Shown here: positions 1 through 5,473 of the stretch, one piece after another
Position numbering within the stretch: the stretch's first letter is position 1
How the letters are laid out: each line of letters opens with the position of its first letter
Assembly (NCBI GenBank): GCA_021814735.1
Contig: JAKAHX010000067.1
Coordinates: 1-7,539, forward strand
Reading direction: 5' to 3'
Length of the DNA stretch: 7,539 nucleotides
Source of the DNA: Chloroflexota bacterium
GTDB taxonomy: Bacteria; Chloroflexota; Limnocylindria; Limnocylindrales; CSP1-4
The notes under the pieces: model-generated
What the model was told of the DNA's origin: nothing
Seen by the model: only the letters and a program-made list of their open reading frames with translations
Database searches by the model: none
Program-made: the position numbers and the translations under genes

Positions 1-1
1 C

Positions 2-415
2 TCAGCCGACGGGTTCGGGGGTGCGCGCCGGCGGCAGCCCGAGCGCGCGACGCGCCGCGACCTCGTCGTCGACGGTGCAGGCGATCTGGACGAACTGGCC
101 GTGGTGCCCCACCGTGAGGATCCCCGTCACGTTGACGCCGGCATCGGCCAGGCGCTCCGTGAAGGCCGCGATGCCCCCTGGTCGGTCCTCGACCTCGATC
201 ACCAGGGTGTCACCCTCGACGAAGGGGATGTCAAGGCTGCGCAGCGCCTCGCGCGTCGCCGCGTCGTCGTCGGTGGTGATGCGCGCGCACATGCGGTCGC
301 CCGTGCTGGTGCCCACGACATGCTCGATGTTGATCCCACGAGCAGCGAGGGCACGGGTCACGTGGGCGAGCTCGCCGACGCGGTTCTCGAGTTGCATGAC
401 AAATGGCTGGCCCAC
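2..415 (-). CDS. Tandem ACT-domain protein (putative amino-acid-binding regulator)
   Basis: Small protein of 137 residues made almost entirely of two ACT domains, roughly residues 4-64 and 70-126. Each opens with the typical strand-turn signature: NRVGEL near residue 11 (Val where Pro is usual) and DRPGGIA near residue 78. ACT domains usually bind small ligands, often amino acids, and control enzymes or transport; no catalytic domain is present, so this is a free-standing regulatory or sensor protein with unknown ligand and partner. The frame stays open to an ATG at 466. I prefer the GTG at 413-415 because AGGAG sits 6 nt upstream and because the 17 extra codons have clearly lower third-position GC than the rest. 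Homologs, as I recall them, also begin just before the QPFVMQLENR strand. It ends with TGA at 2-4 and is therefore complete. The neighbouring Nudix gene has the same orientation but is about 240 bp away, so co-transcription is doubtful. Confidence 0.8.
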   Translation of the reverse strand: MGQPFVMQLENRVGELAHVTRALAARGINIEHVVGTSTGDRMCARITTDDDAATREALRSLDIPFVEGDTLVIEVEDRPGGIAAFTERLADAGVNVTGILTVGHHGQFVQIACTVDDEVAARRALGLPPARTPEPVG

Positions 416-461
416 CCGTGTCTCCTCGCTGCGCCACCGGTCTCGGCCGGATCGAGCAGCG

Positions 462-491
462 ATCATCCCGACCCTCTGTCAGCGGCCGCAA
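462..491 (-). promoter_or_regulatory. Possible promoter of the ACT-domain gene
   Basis: Read on the minus strand there is TTGCGG (491-486), an 18-nt spacer, then GATGAT (467-462). Both are partial matches to sigma-70 type boxes. A start near 455 would place the alternative ATG at 466 inside the -10 box and would leave a leader of about 40 nt before the GTG at 415, in line with the preferred start. The match is weak and such boxes occur by chance. Confidence 0.2.
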
Positions 492-506
492 GGGTCCTGC
501 GACATG

Positions 507-522
507 TCCGGCCGGGGCCGGA
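507..522 (-). terminator. GC-rich hairpin downstream of the Nudix gene
   Basis: Positions 507-513 and 516-522 are perfect inverted repeats (TCCGGCC / GGCCGGA) around a 2-nt centre. Physically this is a 6-bp stem with a 4-nt loop. It lies about 130 nt past the Nudix stop codon and upstream of the ACT gene, a sensible place for a terminator. There is no T-run after it on either strand, so it is only a candidate and could be part of the wider hairpin-rich spacer. Confidence 0.22.
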
Positions 523-552
523 TGACGGGCGCCAGCACGGCAAACGGCGGCA

Positions 553-666
553 CGCCGGGCGATCAGCCGCGGCCCCGGGCGATCGGCGCCGGGCAACCGG
601 CGGTGGCGCCGGGTAACCGGCGGTCGCACCGGGCGCCTGGCAGCGGCCCCGGTCAGCGGGCGGGGC
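553..666. repeat. Degenerate 20-bp tandem array with two tetraloop hairpins
   Basis: The motif CCGGG recurs with near-exact 20-bp spacing. Units begin at 553, 573, 587, 607, 627 and 647; the step from 573 to 587 is 14, the others are 20. The units at 587 and 607 differ at only two or three positions. Each of these two folds on the plus strand into a 6-bp stem CGCCGG/CCGGCG closed by a GNRA-type loop (GCAA at 593-596, GTAA at 613-616); the opposite strand gives TTGC and TTAC loops. The two units starting at 553 and 573 share GGGCGATC instead and do not form this hairpin. The array runs over the last few codons of the Nudix gene (stop at 653-655). On the Nudix transcript it is the immediate 3' untranslated region, so it could help end transcription or protect the mRNA. 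No T-run is present. Confidence 0.6.
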
Positions 667-1210
667 GACGTGCGTCGAGCGCCATGCGCTGCAGGCCGAG
701 GATCGTCAGCGCGTCGGTGATGCGGCCGTCGTGGCACATGGCGAGCGCCTCGTCGAAGTCGGCCCAGCGCAGCTCGAGTTGCTCGGTGCCCTCCGGCGAG
801 GGCACGCCCTGCTCCAGGCCGCGGGCCAGCCACACGATCGAATCCTCGTCGGTGACCGAGTTGGACAGGTGCGCCCGCACCAGCTCGTCCCAGCTGCGGG
901 CCGTGTAGCCGGTTTCCTCGGCCAGCTCGCGCCGCGCGGCCTCCAGCGGGTCCTCCTCCGGGCGGGCGCCGCCTTCCGGGATCTCCCAGGACCAGGCGCC
1001 CAGCGTGTACCGCCACTGGCCGACGAGCAGCACGCGTCCCGCCTCGTCCAGCGGAACCACGCCCACCGCGCGGTGCGCGAAGTGCACGATGCCGTAGATG
1101 CCGAGCGCACCGTCCGGCCGGATGACGTCGTCTTCCCAGACGGTGAGCCACGGGTTCCGATACGGCGTCCGGCGCGCCAGCTGCCGCCAGGGATTGATGC
1201 CGTGGTCCAT
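653..1210 (-). CDS. Nudix hydrolase, ADP-ribose pyrophosphatase-like
   Basis: 185-residue cytoplasmic enzyme expected to hydrolyse a nucleoside diphosphate linked to another group, such as ADP-ribose or an ADP-sugar. The Nudix box is complete and matches GX5EX7REUXEEXGU: G80, E86, R94-E95, E98-E99, G101. It is preceded by the core strands FAHRAVGVVPLDE and LLVGQWR and the loop SWEIPEGG. The N-terminal stretch PWRQLARRTPYRNPWLTVWEDDVIRPDG is the dimerisation-strand pattern of this subgroup. A Pro about 16 residues past the box, often used as an ADP-ribose specificity mark, is absent (SNSVTDEDSIVWLAR occupies that region), so the substrate is uncertain. The frame stays open upstream to 1378, but that extension is low-complexity, Arg/Cys-rich and holds a direct repeat; ATG 1208-1210 gives the usual family N-terminus. 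There is no Shine-Dalgarno sequence, and a -10-like box ends 6 nt before the ATG, so the mRNA is probably leaderless. The gene is divergent from the IclR gene. Confidence 0.9.
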   Translation of the reverse strand: MDHGINPWRQLARRTPYRNPWLTVWEDDVIRPDGALGIYGIVHFAHRAVGVVPLDEAGRVLLVGQWRYTLGAWSWEIPEGGARPEEDPLEAARRELAEETGYTARSWDELVRAHLSNSVTDEDSIVWLARGLEQGVPSPEGTEQLELRWADFDEALAMCHDGRITDALTILGLQRMALDARRPAR

Positions 1211-1216
1211 GGGACG

Positions 1217-1222
1217 ATCGTA
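1217..1222 (-). promoter_or_regulatory. Leaderless-type -10 element of the Nudix gene
   Basis: On the minus strand TACGAT (TANNNT pattern) is followed by exactly 6 nt (CGTCCC) and then the ATG at 1210. This is the spacing expected when transcription begins at the first base of the start codon. The missing Shine-Dalgarno sequence before this ATG fits. No clear -35 box is seen, which is common for this promoter type. Confidence 0.45.
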
Positions 1223-1291
1223 CGCGCATCCCCTACTGCCGGACCGCCCGCGGCCCCGGCAGCACCGCCATCGGACGGCGAACGGGGCGTA

Positions 1292-1337
1292 CCGCCGGCA
1301 GGCGAGACCGGCGCCGGGCGCCGCCGGCAGGCGAGAC
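1292..1337. repeat. 17-bp direct repeat in the divergent control region
   Basis: CCGCCGGCAGGCGAGAC occurs perfectly at 1292-1308 and 1321-1337, 29 bp apart start to start, with a shorter echo (ACCGCCGG) at 1351-1358. It lies between the divergent Nudix and IclR genes, about 80 to 130 bp upstream of the Nudix start. A duplicated binding site or a chance duplication are both possible. No known factor is recognised. Confidence 0.6.
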
Positions 1338-1393
1338 GCGGGCTGCCCGCACCGCCGGAGCTGTGATGGATTCGACACATGGGGCCGCCAGAC

Positions 1394-1409
1394 TGCCGTG
1401 CGAACGGCA
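1394..1409. promoter_or_regulatory. Palindrome upstream of the IclR gene (GNRA-type hairpin)
   Basis: TGCCGT (1394-1399), GCGA, ACGGCA (1404-1409) is a perfect 6-bp inverted repeat with a 4-nt centre. As DNA it could be an operator; as RNA it is a short hairpin with a GNRA-type loop in the likely leader of the IclR gene. It is short enough to be chance in such GC-rich DNA. Confidence 0.3.
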
Positions 1410-1435
1410 CGCCCGGGCGGGCACGCTTGGGCCAG

Positions 1436-1454
1436 CGTTCCGCCTGTCGGAACG
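1436..1454. promoter_or_regulatory. Candidate operator, probably for the adjacent IclR regulator
   Basis: CGTTCCG (1436-1442), CCTGT, CGGAACG (1448-1454) is a perfect inverted repeat with 7-bp arms and a 5-nt centre. It ends 20 bp before the GTG start of the IclR gene, just ahead of its ribosome binding site. IclR-family proteins bind short palindromes, often beside their own gene, so autoregulation is the natural reading. The assignment rests on symmetry and position only. Confidence 0.5.
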
Positions 1455-1474
1455 ACACGGGAGGGTCAGCGGGC

Positions 1475-2296
1475 GTGGAACAGCCGGTGACGTCGCTCGA
1501 ACGATCCGATGATGGCTCGCTGTCGTCCGTCCGCAACGCGGCCCGGGTGCTCGGCGCGTTCACCCCTGCCGACCGCGACCTCGGCGTCACCGAGATCGCG
1601 ATCCGTCTCGGCCTCGCGAAGAGCACGGTGCACCGCCTGCTCTCCACCCTCGTCGCGGAAGGGATGATGGAGCGGAGTGGGAACCGCGGCCGTTACCGGC
1701 TGGGAGTGCGCCTGTACGAACTGGGGACCATGGCACCGCTGCGCTCGGAGCTCCACGGCGCCGCCGTCGGCCCCATCGACGATCTCCTGGCGCGCACCGG
1801 CGAGAGCGTCCACGTCGCCGTGCTCCGCGGTGCGGACGTGGTGACGGTGGACCGGCGCGAATCGCCCGGGATGCTGCGTATGCTCGGCCGCATGGGGCAC
1901 CGCCACCCCGCCCATGCGACGAGCGCGGGCAAGGTCCTCCTCGCCTACCTCTCGCTGGCCGAGCGGTCCGCCCTCCTCGACGGGCAGCCCCTGGAGGCAC
2001 TCACGCCGCACACGATCAGCGACCGCGCGAGGCTCGAGGAGGAGCTTGCCAAGGTGCGTTCGCGCGGCTGGGCCGAATCCCTCCACGAGCACGAGATGGG
2101 CCTGGCGTCGGTGGCCGCCCCGATCCGCGATGCACGTGGCCGGGTCGTGGCGGCCGTCGGCGTGGCCGGGCCGAGCCCCCGGTTCGGCCGCGAGAACGTG
2201 CGGCGGCTCGCCGCGGAGACGACCCGGGCCGCCGACGCGATCTCGGCGCGGCTGGGCTTCCGGCCGCGGGATACCGATACGCGCGCCGGCCGCTAG
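1475..2296 (+). CDS. IclR-family transcriptional regulator
   Basis: 273-residue DNA-binding regulator with the standard two-domain plan and length of the family. Residues 17-80 form the winged helix-turn-helix: SVRNAARVLGAF, then LGVTEIAIRLGLAKSTVHRLLSTLVAEGMM with the recognition helix near AKSTVHRLL, then the wing GRYRLGVRLYELG. Residues about 95-262 form the GAF-like effector domain, including HPAHATSAGKVLLAYL and the conserved MGLASVAAPIRDARGRVVAAVGVAGP segment that lines the ligand pocket. Such proteins control carbon, aromatic or stress genes in response to small organic effectors; the ligand here cannot be read. Start choice: the frame is open from an ATG at 1379, but the first 32 codons do not look like IclR sequence and contain a palindrome. 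GTG at 1475-1477 has GGGAGG at 1459-1464, about 10 nt upstream. No catabolic operon is adjacent; the divergent Nudix gene and the regulator itself are the only visible targets. TAG stop at 2294-2296. Confidence 0.9.
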   Translation: MEQPVTSLERSDDGSLSSVRNAARVLGAFTPADRDLGVTEIAIRLGLAKSTVHRLLSTLVAEGMMERSGNRGRYRLGVRLYELGTMAPLRSELHGAAVGPIDDLLARTGESVHVAVLRGADVVTVDRRESPGMLRMLGRMGHRHPAHATSAGKVLLAYLSLAERSALLDGQPLEALTPHTISDRARLEEELAKVRSRGWAESLHEHEMGLASVAAPIRDARGRVVAAVGVAGPSPRFGRENVRRLAAETTRAADAISARLGFRPRDTDTRAGR

Positions 2297-2323
2297 AGCC
2301 GCAGCCGATCCAGGCGCACGTCC

Positions 2324-2357
2324 CCGCCGCCGGTCCAGGCGCCGATCCCGGCGGCGG
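2324..2357 (+). terminator. Strong hairpin between convergent genes, terminator-like
   Basis: CCGCCGCCGG (2324-2333) pairs perfectly with CCGGCGGCGG (2348-2357) around a 14-nt loop that itself holds the palindrome GGCGCC. It starts 27 nt after the IclR stop codon and is followed at once by a second perfect palindrome, CGCGCCGCGGCGCG (2358-2371). The position between the convergent IclR and response regulator genes suggests termination, possibly in both directions. There is no T-run, so Rho-independent action is unproven. Confidence 0.4.
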
Positions 2358-2385
2358 CGCGCCGCGGCGCGTGTCACCGGCGGCC

Positions 2386-2520
2386 GGGGTCCGGCCCGGA
2401 CCTGGCCCCGGATCGCGGCGTCGGCCCAACGGGGATCAGGCCCGGACCTAGCCCGGATCGCGGCGTCGGCCGAACGGGGATCCGGCCCGGACCTAGCCCC
2501 GGAACGCGGCGTCGGCCGAG
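2386..2520. repeat. Three tandem 45-bp repeats reaching into the response regulator gene
   Basis: Copies occupy 2386-2430, 2431-2475 and 2476-2520. All share the cores GGCCCGGACCT and CGCGGCGTCGG, and they differ by a few substitutions and single-base indels. The third copy overlaps the 3' end of the response regulator gene, encoding its last residues SADAAFRG and its TAG stop (2493-2495). The middle copy carries the same TAG at 2448-2450, exactly 45 bp away; the first has CAG there. The first copy also contains a perfect inverted repeat, GGTCCGG-C-CCGGACC (2388-2402). Because 45 is a multiple of three, gain or loss of whole copies would not alter the protein end. It looks like a small minisatellite rather than a mobile element; no flanking transposase or target-site duplication is seen. 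Confidence 0.75.
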
Positions 2521-3269
2521 GAGGCGGCGACCGCCTGGCCACGCGCCGTCTCGGGGGACGAACCCCCGGAGGCGCGACGGCTTCCCTCGACGTCCAGCAC
2601 ATAGCCGATCCCCTGGAACGTGGTGATCGGCCCCGGCTCGCCCGGCGCGGCGCCCAGCTTGCGGCGCACGCGGCTGATCCAGACGCGCAGGTACTGCAGG
2701 TCGTCCCGGTACTCCGGTCCCCACACCTTGGTCAGCAGCTCCGTGTGCAGGACCACCCGGCCGGCATTGGCGGCCAGGTGCTGCAGGAGCAGCCACTCCG
2801 TGCGCGAGAGGGAGACGATCTCCCCGTTGCGCGTCACCATGCGGCGCTCGAGGTCGATCTCGATGTCGCCCAGCCTGACCACGCCGGCGCCGGGCGAGCC
2901 GGCGGAGCGCCGCAGCACCGCGCGCACGCGGGCCGCCAGCTCGTCCGGGTGGAACGGCTTCGCCACGTAGTCGTCGGCGCCGAGATCCAGCCCCTTCGCC
3001 TTGTCGGCCGTGGAACCCTTGGCGGTCAACAGGATGACCGGCACCGGGCGCCATTCGCGGAGCTGTCGCATCACCTCGATCCCGTCCAGGTCCGGCATCA
3101 CGATGTCGAGCAGGACGATGTCGGGGCGCACTTCCTCGGCTTTGCGCAGGGCCTCCTCGCCGCTGTTCGCGGTCACCACGCGGAACCCCTCGTCGTGCAG
3201 GGTGAGCGCGACCAGCTTGGTGATCCGTGGCTCATCGTCGGCGACGAGGACGAGCAGCTGATTGTTCAT
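2493..3269 (-). CDS. OmpR/PhoB-family response regulator
   Basis: 258-residue output protein of the two-component pair. The receiver domain covers residues about 5-120, with acidic pocket D11-D12, phosphoacceptor D55 in IVLLDIVMPD, the conserved Thr at 82 (VILLTAKG) and Lys104 (YVAKPF), so it should be phosphorylatable. Residues about 129-226 are a winged-helix DNA-binding domain with the usual LSRTEWLLLQHLAANAG, VWGPEY, YLRVWISRVRRKLG and ITTFQGIGYVLD elements. The C-terminal domain recalls KdpE, but no potassium-transport genes are present and the kinase is not KdpD-like. The last 30 or so residues after VLDVEG are Ser/Ala/Gly-rich and likely disordered; the final eight come from a 45-bp repeat. 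The start ATG (3269-3267) overlaps the kinase stop in an ATGA, with GAGGAGGAAGC just upstream acting as ribosome binding site, so translation is probably coupled. The regulated promoters cannot be identified from this window; its own operon is a usual target. Confidence 0.93.
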   Translation of the reverse strand: MNNQLLVLVADDEPRITKLVALTLHDEGFRVVTANSGEEALRKAEEVRPDIVLLDIVMPDLDGIEVMRQLREWRPVPVILLTAKGSTADKAKGLDLGADDYVAKPFHPDELAARVRAVLRRSAGSPGAGVVRLGDIEIDLERRMVTRNGEIVSLSRTEWLLLQHLAANAGRVVLHTELLTKVWGPEYRDDLQYLRVWISRVRRKLGAAPGEPGPITTFQGIGYVLDVEGSRRASGGSSPETARGQAVAASSADAAFRG

Positions 3270-4810
3270 GCTTCCTCCTCGTTGAACACAGTCAGGTCGA
3301 ACCCGAGCTCGGACCCGCCACCAGGGCGGGGACGGGCCCAGGCGTGGCCGCCCATGGCTTCCACCAGGCGGCGACAGACGAACAGCCCGATGCCCGCGCC
3401 CCCGTTCATCCGGGATGCGGTCACCGAGCGATCGACGAGATCGAAGACGTGGTCGGCCTCGTCCGCCGGGAACCCCGGGCCCTCGTCGAGGATCCGGAAC
3501 TCCACGCGGTCGCCGACCTCGGCAATGCTCAGCAGCACTGTACCCCCGGGAGGGCCGTGCCTCGCGGCATTGGCCAGGAGGTTGCGCGCGGCCTGCTCGA
3601 CGGAGATGCGCTCGGCCCGCACCGGCGGGAGCCCGGCGGGTATCTGCACCACGAAGCGCGTGCCGGGAGACCGGTTGCGCTCCGCGCGGACCAGCTCCGG
3701 CACGACCCGCTGGAGCAGCACCGGCTCGGTCGCCAGCGACCCAGGGGTGATGGACTCGTATCGGGCGAGCACCAGCAGGTCCTCGACCAGCCGGTACAGG
3801 CGGTCCGACTCGGCCGCGATGTCGCGGTAGACCTCCTGCCTGACCGCCGGGGCGAGCGAACCGCGGGCACCACCGAGCACCTTCGACCCGGCGTAGATGG
3901 TCGTGACCGGGGTCCGCAGCTCGTGCGACAGCACGCCGATGAACGCCTCGTGGGCGCGCCTGGTGGCGCGCGCGTCGGTGACGTCGCGGACCAGGAAGAT
4001 GGTCGACCGGACCGGAGCACGCCCGGGCCCGGAGCCGCCGTCGGCCGCCACGGGGTACGACGCGAGCGAGAGCCACTGCCCTGGCCGGCTGCGGAGCTGC
4101 AGTTCCACCGGCCCCTGCGGGACGGGCGTGCCCGGGACCGGCGCGCAGGCGTCCGGGTCGTCCAGCGACGCCCGCACCTGGTCCCAGCACTCCAGCCGGT
4201 CACCGAGGAGCGCGCGGGCCGCAGGGTTGGCATGGCGGATGCCGCCGGTCGGATCACAGACCACCACGCCGTCGGCGAGGGCGTCGGTCATCGCGGTGAA
4301 CTCGGCGGCGCGGGCCCGTTCCGCCTGGGTCAGCCGCCGGAGGCGCGCCTCCGATTCCGCCTGCCCGGTCACGTCCCGCGCGACGCAGACGATGCGTTCC
4401 GCGCCGACGCCGCGCCCGGCGTGCCGGAACGAGAGCTCCACCGGGATCAGCGAGCCGTCCCGCCGACGGAACAGCGTGCCCACCGTCCGGGACGGGAGCG
4501 AGCCGTCGAGAAGCGGCGCGAGCAGCGCGCGGTAGGCGCGCTCATCGTGGAGCGGCTGGAGATCGAGCGGCGTCATCCGCAGGAGCTCGTCGCGCGTGTA
4601 CCCCACCTGCGCGGTCGCGCTCGCGTTGACCCCGGTGAACGCCAGGGTCGCCGCGTCGACCAGGAAGATCCCATCGGTGACGGCGTCGAGGACGGCCGCC
4701 AACTCGCCCTGGTCCGATCGACCGGGCGGGCCCCCGATGGAGGTCTGCGTGGCCACGGTCGCCCGCCCGGTCCCTGCCGGGGCGGCCTCCGCGCCAGCTG
4801 CTGTCGACAT
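3266..4810 (-). CDS. Soluble PAS-PAS sensor histidine kinase
   Basis: 514-residue kinase partnered with the following response regulator. No membrane segment or signal peptide is seen, so it should be cytoplasmic. After a low-complexity N-terminus come PAS domain 1 (about 37-148, starting LAAVLDAVTDGIFLVD and ending IVCVARDVTGQ), a charged helical linker (150-172), and PAS domain 2 (about 173-280, TDALADGVVVCDPTGG to IFLVRDVTDA). The HisKA dimerisation domain carries His296 in FIGVLSHELRTPVTTIY. The HATPase domain has the N box RNLLANAARHG (N410, N414), the DEGPGF box (D442) and the GGAGIGLFVCRRL glycine loop. All parts needed for autophosphorylation are present. The PAS ligand (haem, flavin, redox or small molecule) cannot be told; no Cys pair is obvious. 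The frame is open upstream to 4987, but ATG 4808-4810 has GGGAG 5 nt before it, and the upstream part is spacer sequence. The gene starts 177 bp after the oxidase genes and overlaps the regulator gene by 4 bp. Confidence 0.93.
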   Translation of the reverse strand: MSTAAGAEAAPAGTGRATVATQTSIGGPPGRSDQGELAAVLDAVTDGIFLVDAATLAFTGVNASATAQVGYTRDELLRMTPLDLQPLHDERAYRALLAPLLDGSLPSRTVGTLFRRRDGSLIPVELSFRHAGRGVGAERIVCVARDVTGQAESEARLRRLTQAERARAAEFTAMTDALADGVVVCDPTGGIRHANPAARALLGDRLECWDQVRASLDDPDACAPVPGTPVPQGPVELQLRSRPGQWLSLASYPVAADGGSGPGRAPVRSTIFLVRDVTDARATRRAHEAFIGVLSHELRTPVTTIYAGSKVLGGARGSLAPAVRQEVYRDIAAESDRLYRLVEDLLVLARYESITPGSLATEPVLLQRVVPELVRAERNRSPGTRFVVQIPAGLPPVRAERISVEQAARNLLANAARHGPPGGTVLLSIAEVGDRVEFRILDEGPGFPADEADHVFDLVDRSVTASRMNGGAGIGLFVCRRLVEAMGGHAWARPRPGGGSELGFDLTVFNEEEA

Positions 4811-4890
4811 CGATGCTCCCGTGCTCGATTTCCTGCGGTCCGGCGCCGGGCACGGACGACGGCTCGACGGGGCACTGACCGCCGGCGAGC

Positions 4891-4957
4891 GTGTCCTATT
4901 GCGACACAGCGGCCGTCCCGTGGCCCCCCGGCACGGGTCCGGTTCCTGTTGCGAAAC
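4891..4957. repeat. Degenerate 14-bp direct repeat upstream of the kinase gene
   Basis: TCCTATTGCGACAC (4894-4907) and TCCTGTTGCGAAAC (4944-4957) match at 12 of 14 positions, 50 bp apart start to start. The first copy is also the right half of a palindrome, GTGTC-N7-GACAC (4891-4907). The stretch is less GC-rich than its surroundings and lies in the spacer ahead of the kinase gene, where an operator or promoter for the two-component pair would be expected. OmpR-type regulators usually bind direct repeats, though normally about 11 bp apart, so the link is loose. Confidence 0.4.
4917..4937 (-). terminator. GC-rich hairpin after the oxidase genes (second)
   Basis: CCCGTG (4917-4922) pairs with CACGGG (4932-4937). 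Allowing one bulged G, the stem grows to 8 bp with a 4-nt loop. It lies about 50 nt past the stop of the subunit IV-like gene and before the kinase gene, so it may reduce read-through from the oxidase module. There is no T-run. Confidence 0.28.
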
Positions 4958-4967
4958 CGTTGCAGTC

Positions 4968-4981
4968 GGGCCGAGCGGCCC
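4968..4981 (-). terminator. GC-rich hairpin after the oxidase genes (first)
   Basis: GGGCCG (4968-4973) and CGGCCC (4976-4981) form a perfect inverted repeat, as RNA a 5-bp stem with a 4-nt loop. It begins 6 nt past the TAG stop of the subunit IV-like gene on the minus strand. This is the right place for a terminator or mRNA 3'-end stabiliser, but no T-run follows. Confidence 0.3.
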
Positions 4982-4987
4982 CCGCAC

Positions 4988-5470
4988 CTATGCCCGCTCG
5001 GCGCTGGCGGCCTGCTCCTCGTCCTCGGCGAGCGCCCGGATCTCGGCACTCACCTCGCGGAGCCACTCCCGCACGCCGAGCAGGAACGGGATCACGGCCG
5101 CGGCCACGCTCCACGGCCCGAAGATGAGCCCGAGCGCTGCCATGGCCACGGCCACGCCGATCAGGAACGGCGCGATCGACCCGGTCGGGATCCGCCCACG
5201 CTCGTCCTCGAACGGCCGGTCCTCGCCCGGACGTTCGCTGGTGCCGACGAGGTCGGCGATGCGGGCCCCGATTCCCGCCTCCCGTGCGCGAGTGTCCGCT
5301 GCACCGCGGGACCGGCCGCGGCGCAGCGTGAAGACCAGCGAGAACGACGCCACGCCGAACCCGGCCAGCAGGACCGTCCCGATCGGGTCGTGGCTGAGGA
5401 ACCAGTAGGCCGTGGCGACGACGGCCGCGAAGATGCAGCTGCGGATGAAGACGCGGGTCTCCTCGGGCAC
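4988..5470 (-). CDS. Cytochrome c oxidase subunit IV-like membrane protein
   Basis: 160-residue membrane protein directly behind ctaD. Four hydrophobic helices are visible in two pairs: about residues 8-25 (FIRSCIFAAVVATAYWFL), 31-48 (GTVLLAGFGVASFSLVFT), 99-117 and 119-136. A hydrophilic Arg/Glu-rich loop of about 45 residues separates the pairs, and the tail is acidic. This 2+2 helix plan, the size, and the start/loop pattern (PEETRVF, then EDRPFEDE before helix 3) resemble the actinobacterial-type oxidase subunit IV (CtaF-like). That subunit has no cofactor and stabilises the core. The match is by architecture and context, not by catalytic motifs, so some other small oxidase-associated protein is possible. 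Start is GTG (5470-5468), 3 nt after the ctaD stop, with a G-rich ribosome binding site (AGGGGGG) about 8 nt upstream inside ctaD. It is almost certainly cotranscribed with ctaD. TAG stop at 4990-4988. Confidence 0.75.
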   Translation of the reverse strand: MPEETRVFIRSCIFAAVVATAYWFLSHDPIGTVLLAGFGVASFSLVFTLRRGRSRGAADTRAREAGIGARIADLVGTSERPGEDRPFEDERGRIPTGSIAPFLIGVAVAMAALGLIFGPWSVAAAVIPFLLGVREWLREVSAEIRALAEDEEQAASAERA

Positions 5471-5473
5471 CGG

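Noticed and set aside
2..415. Acetolactate synthase small subunit or an ACT-regulated biosynthetic enzyme
   Set aside because: Two ACT domains fill the whole protein, the IlvN/IlvH layout does not fit, and no catalytic domain or biosynthetic gene is adjacent.
1211..1378. N-terminal extension of the Nudix protein to an ATG at 1378
   Set aside because: The extra 56 residues are Arg/Cys/Gly-rich and unlike the family, cover a perfect direct repeat and a -10-like box, and are not needed for the fold.
1379..1474. N-terminal extension of the IclR protein to an ATG at 1379
   Set aside because: The region contains two palindromes and the ribosome binding site for the GTG at 1475. The residues do not resemble the family.
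2386..2520. CRISPR array
   Set aside because: Repeats abut directly with no unique spacers, there are only three copies, and no cas genes are near.
2493..4810. KdpD/KdpE potassium-sensing pair
   Set aside because: The regulator recalls KdpE in its DNA-binding domain, but the kinase lacks the KdpD sensor and Usp-like domains and membrane helices, and no kdp transport genes are present.
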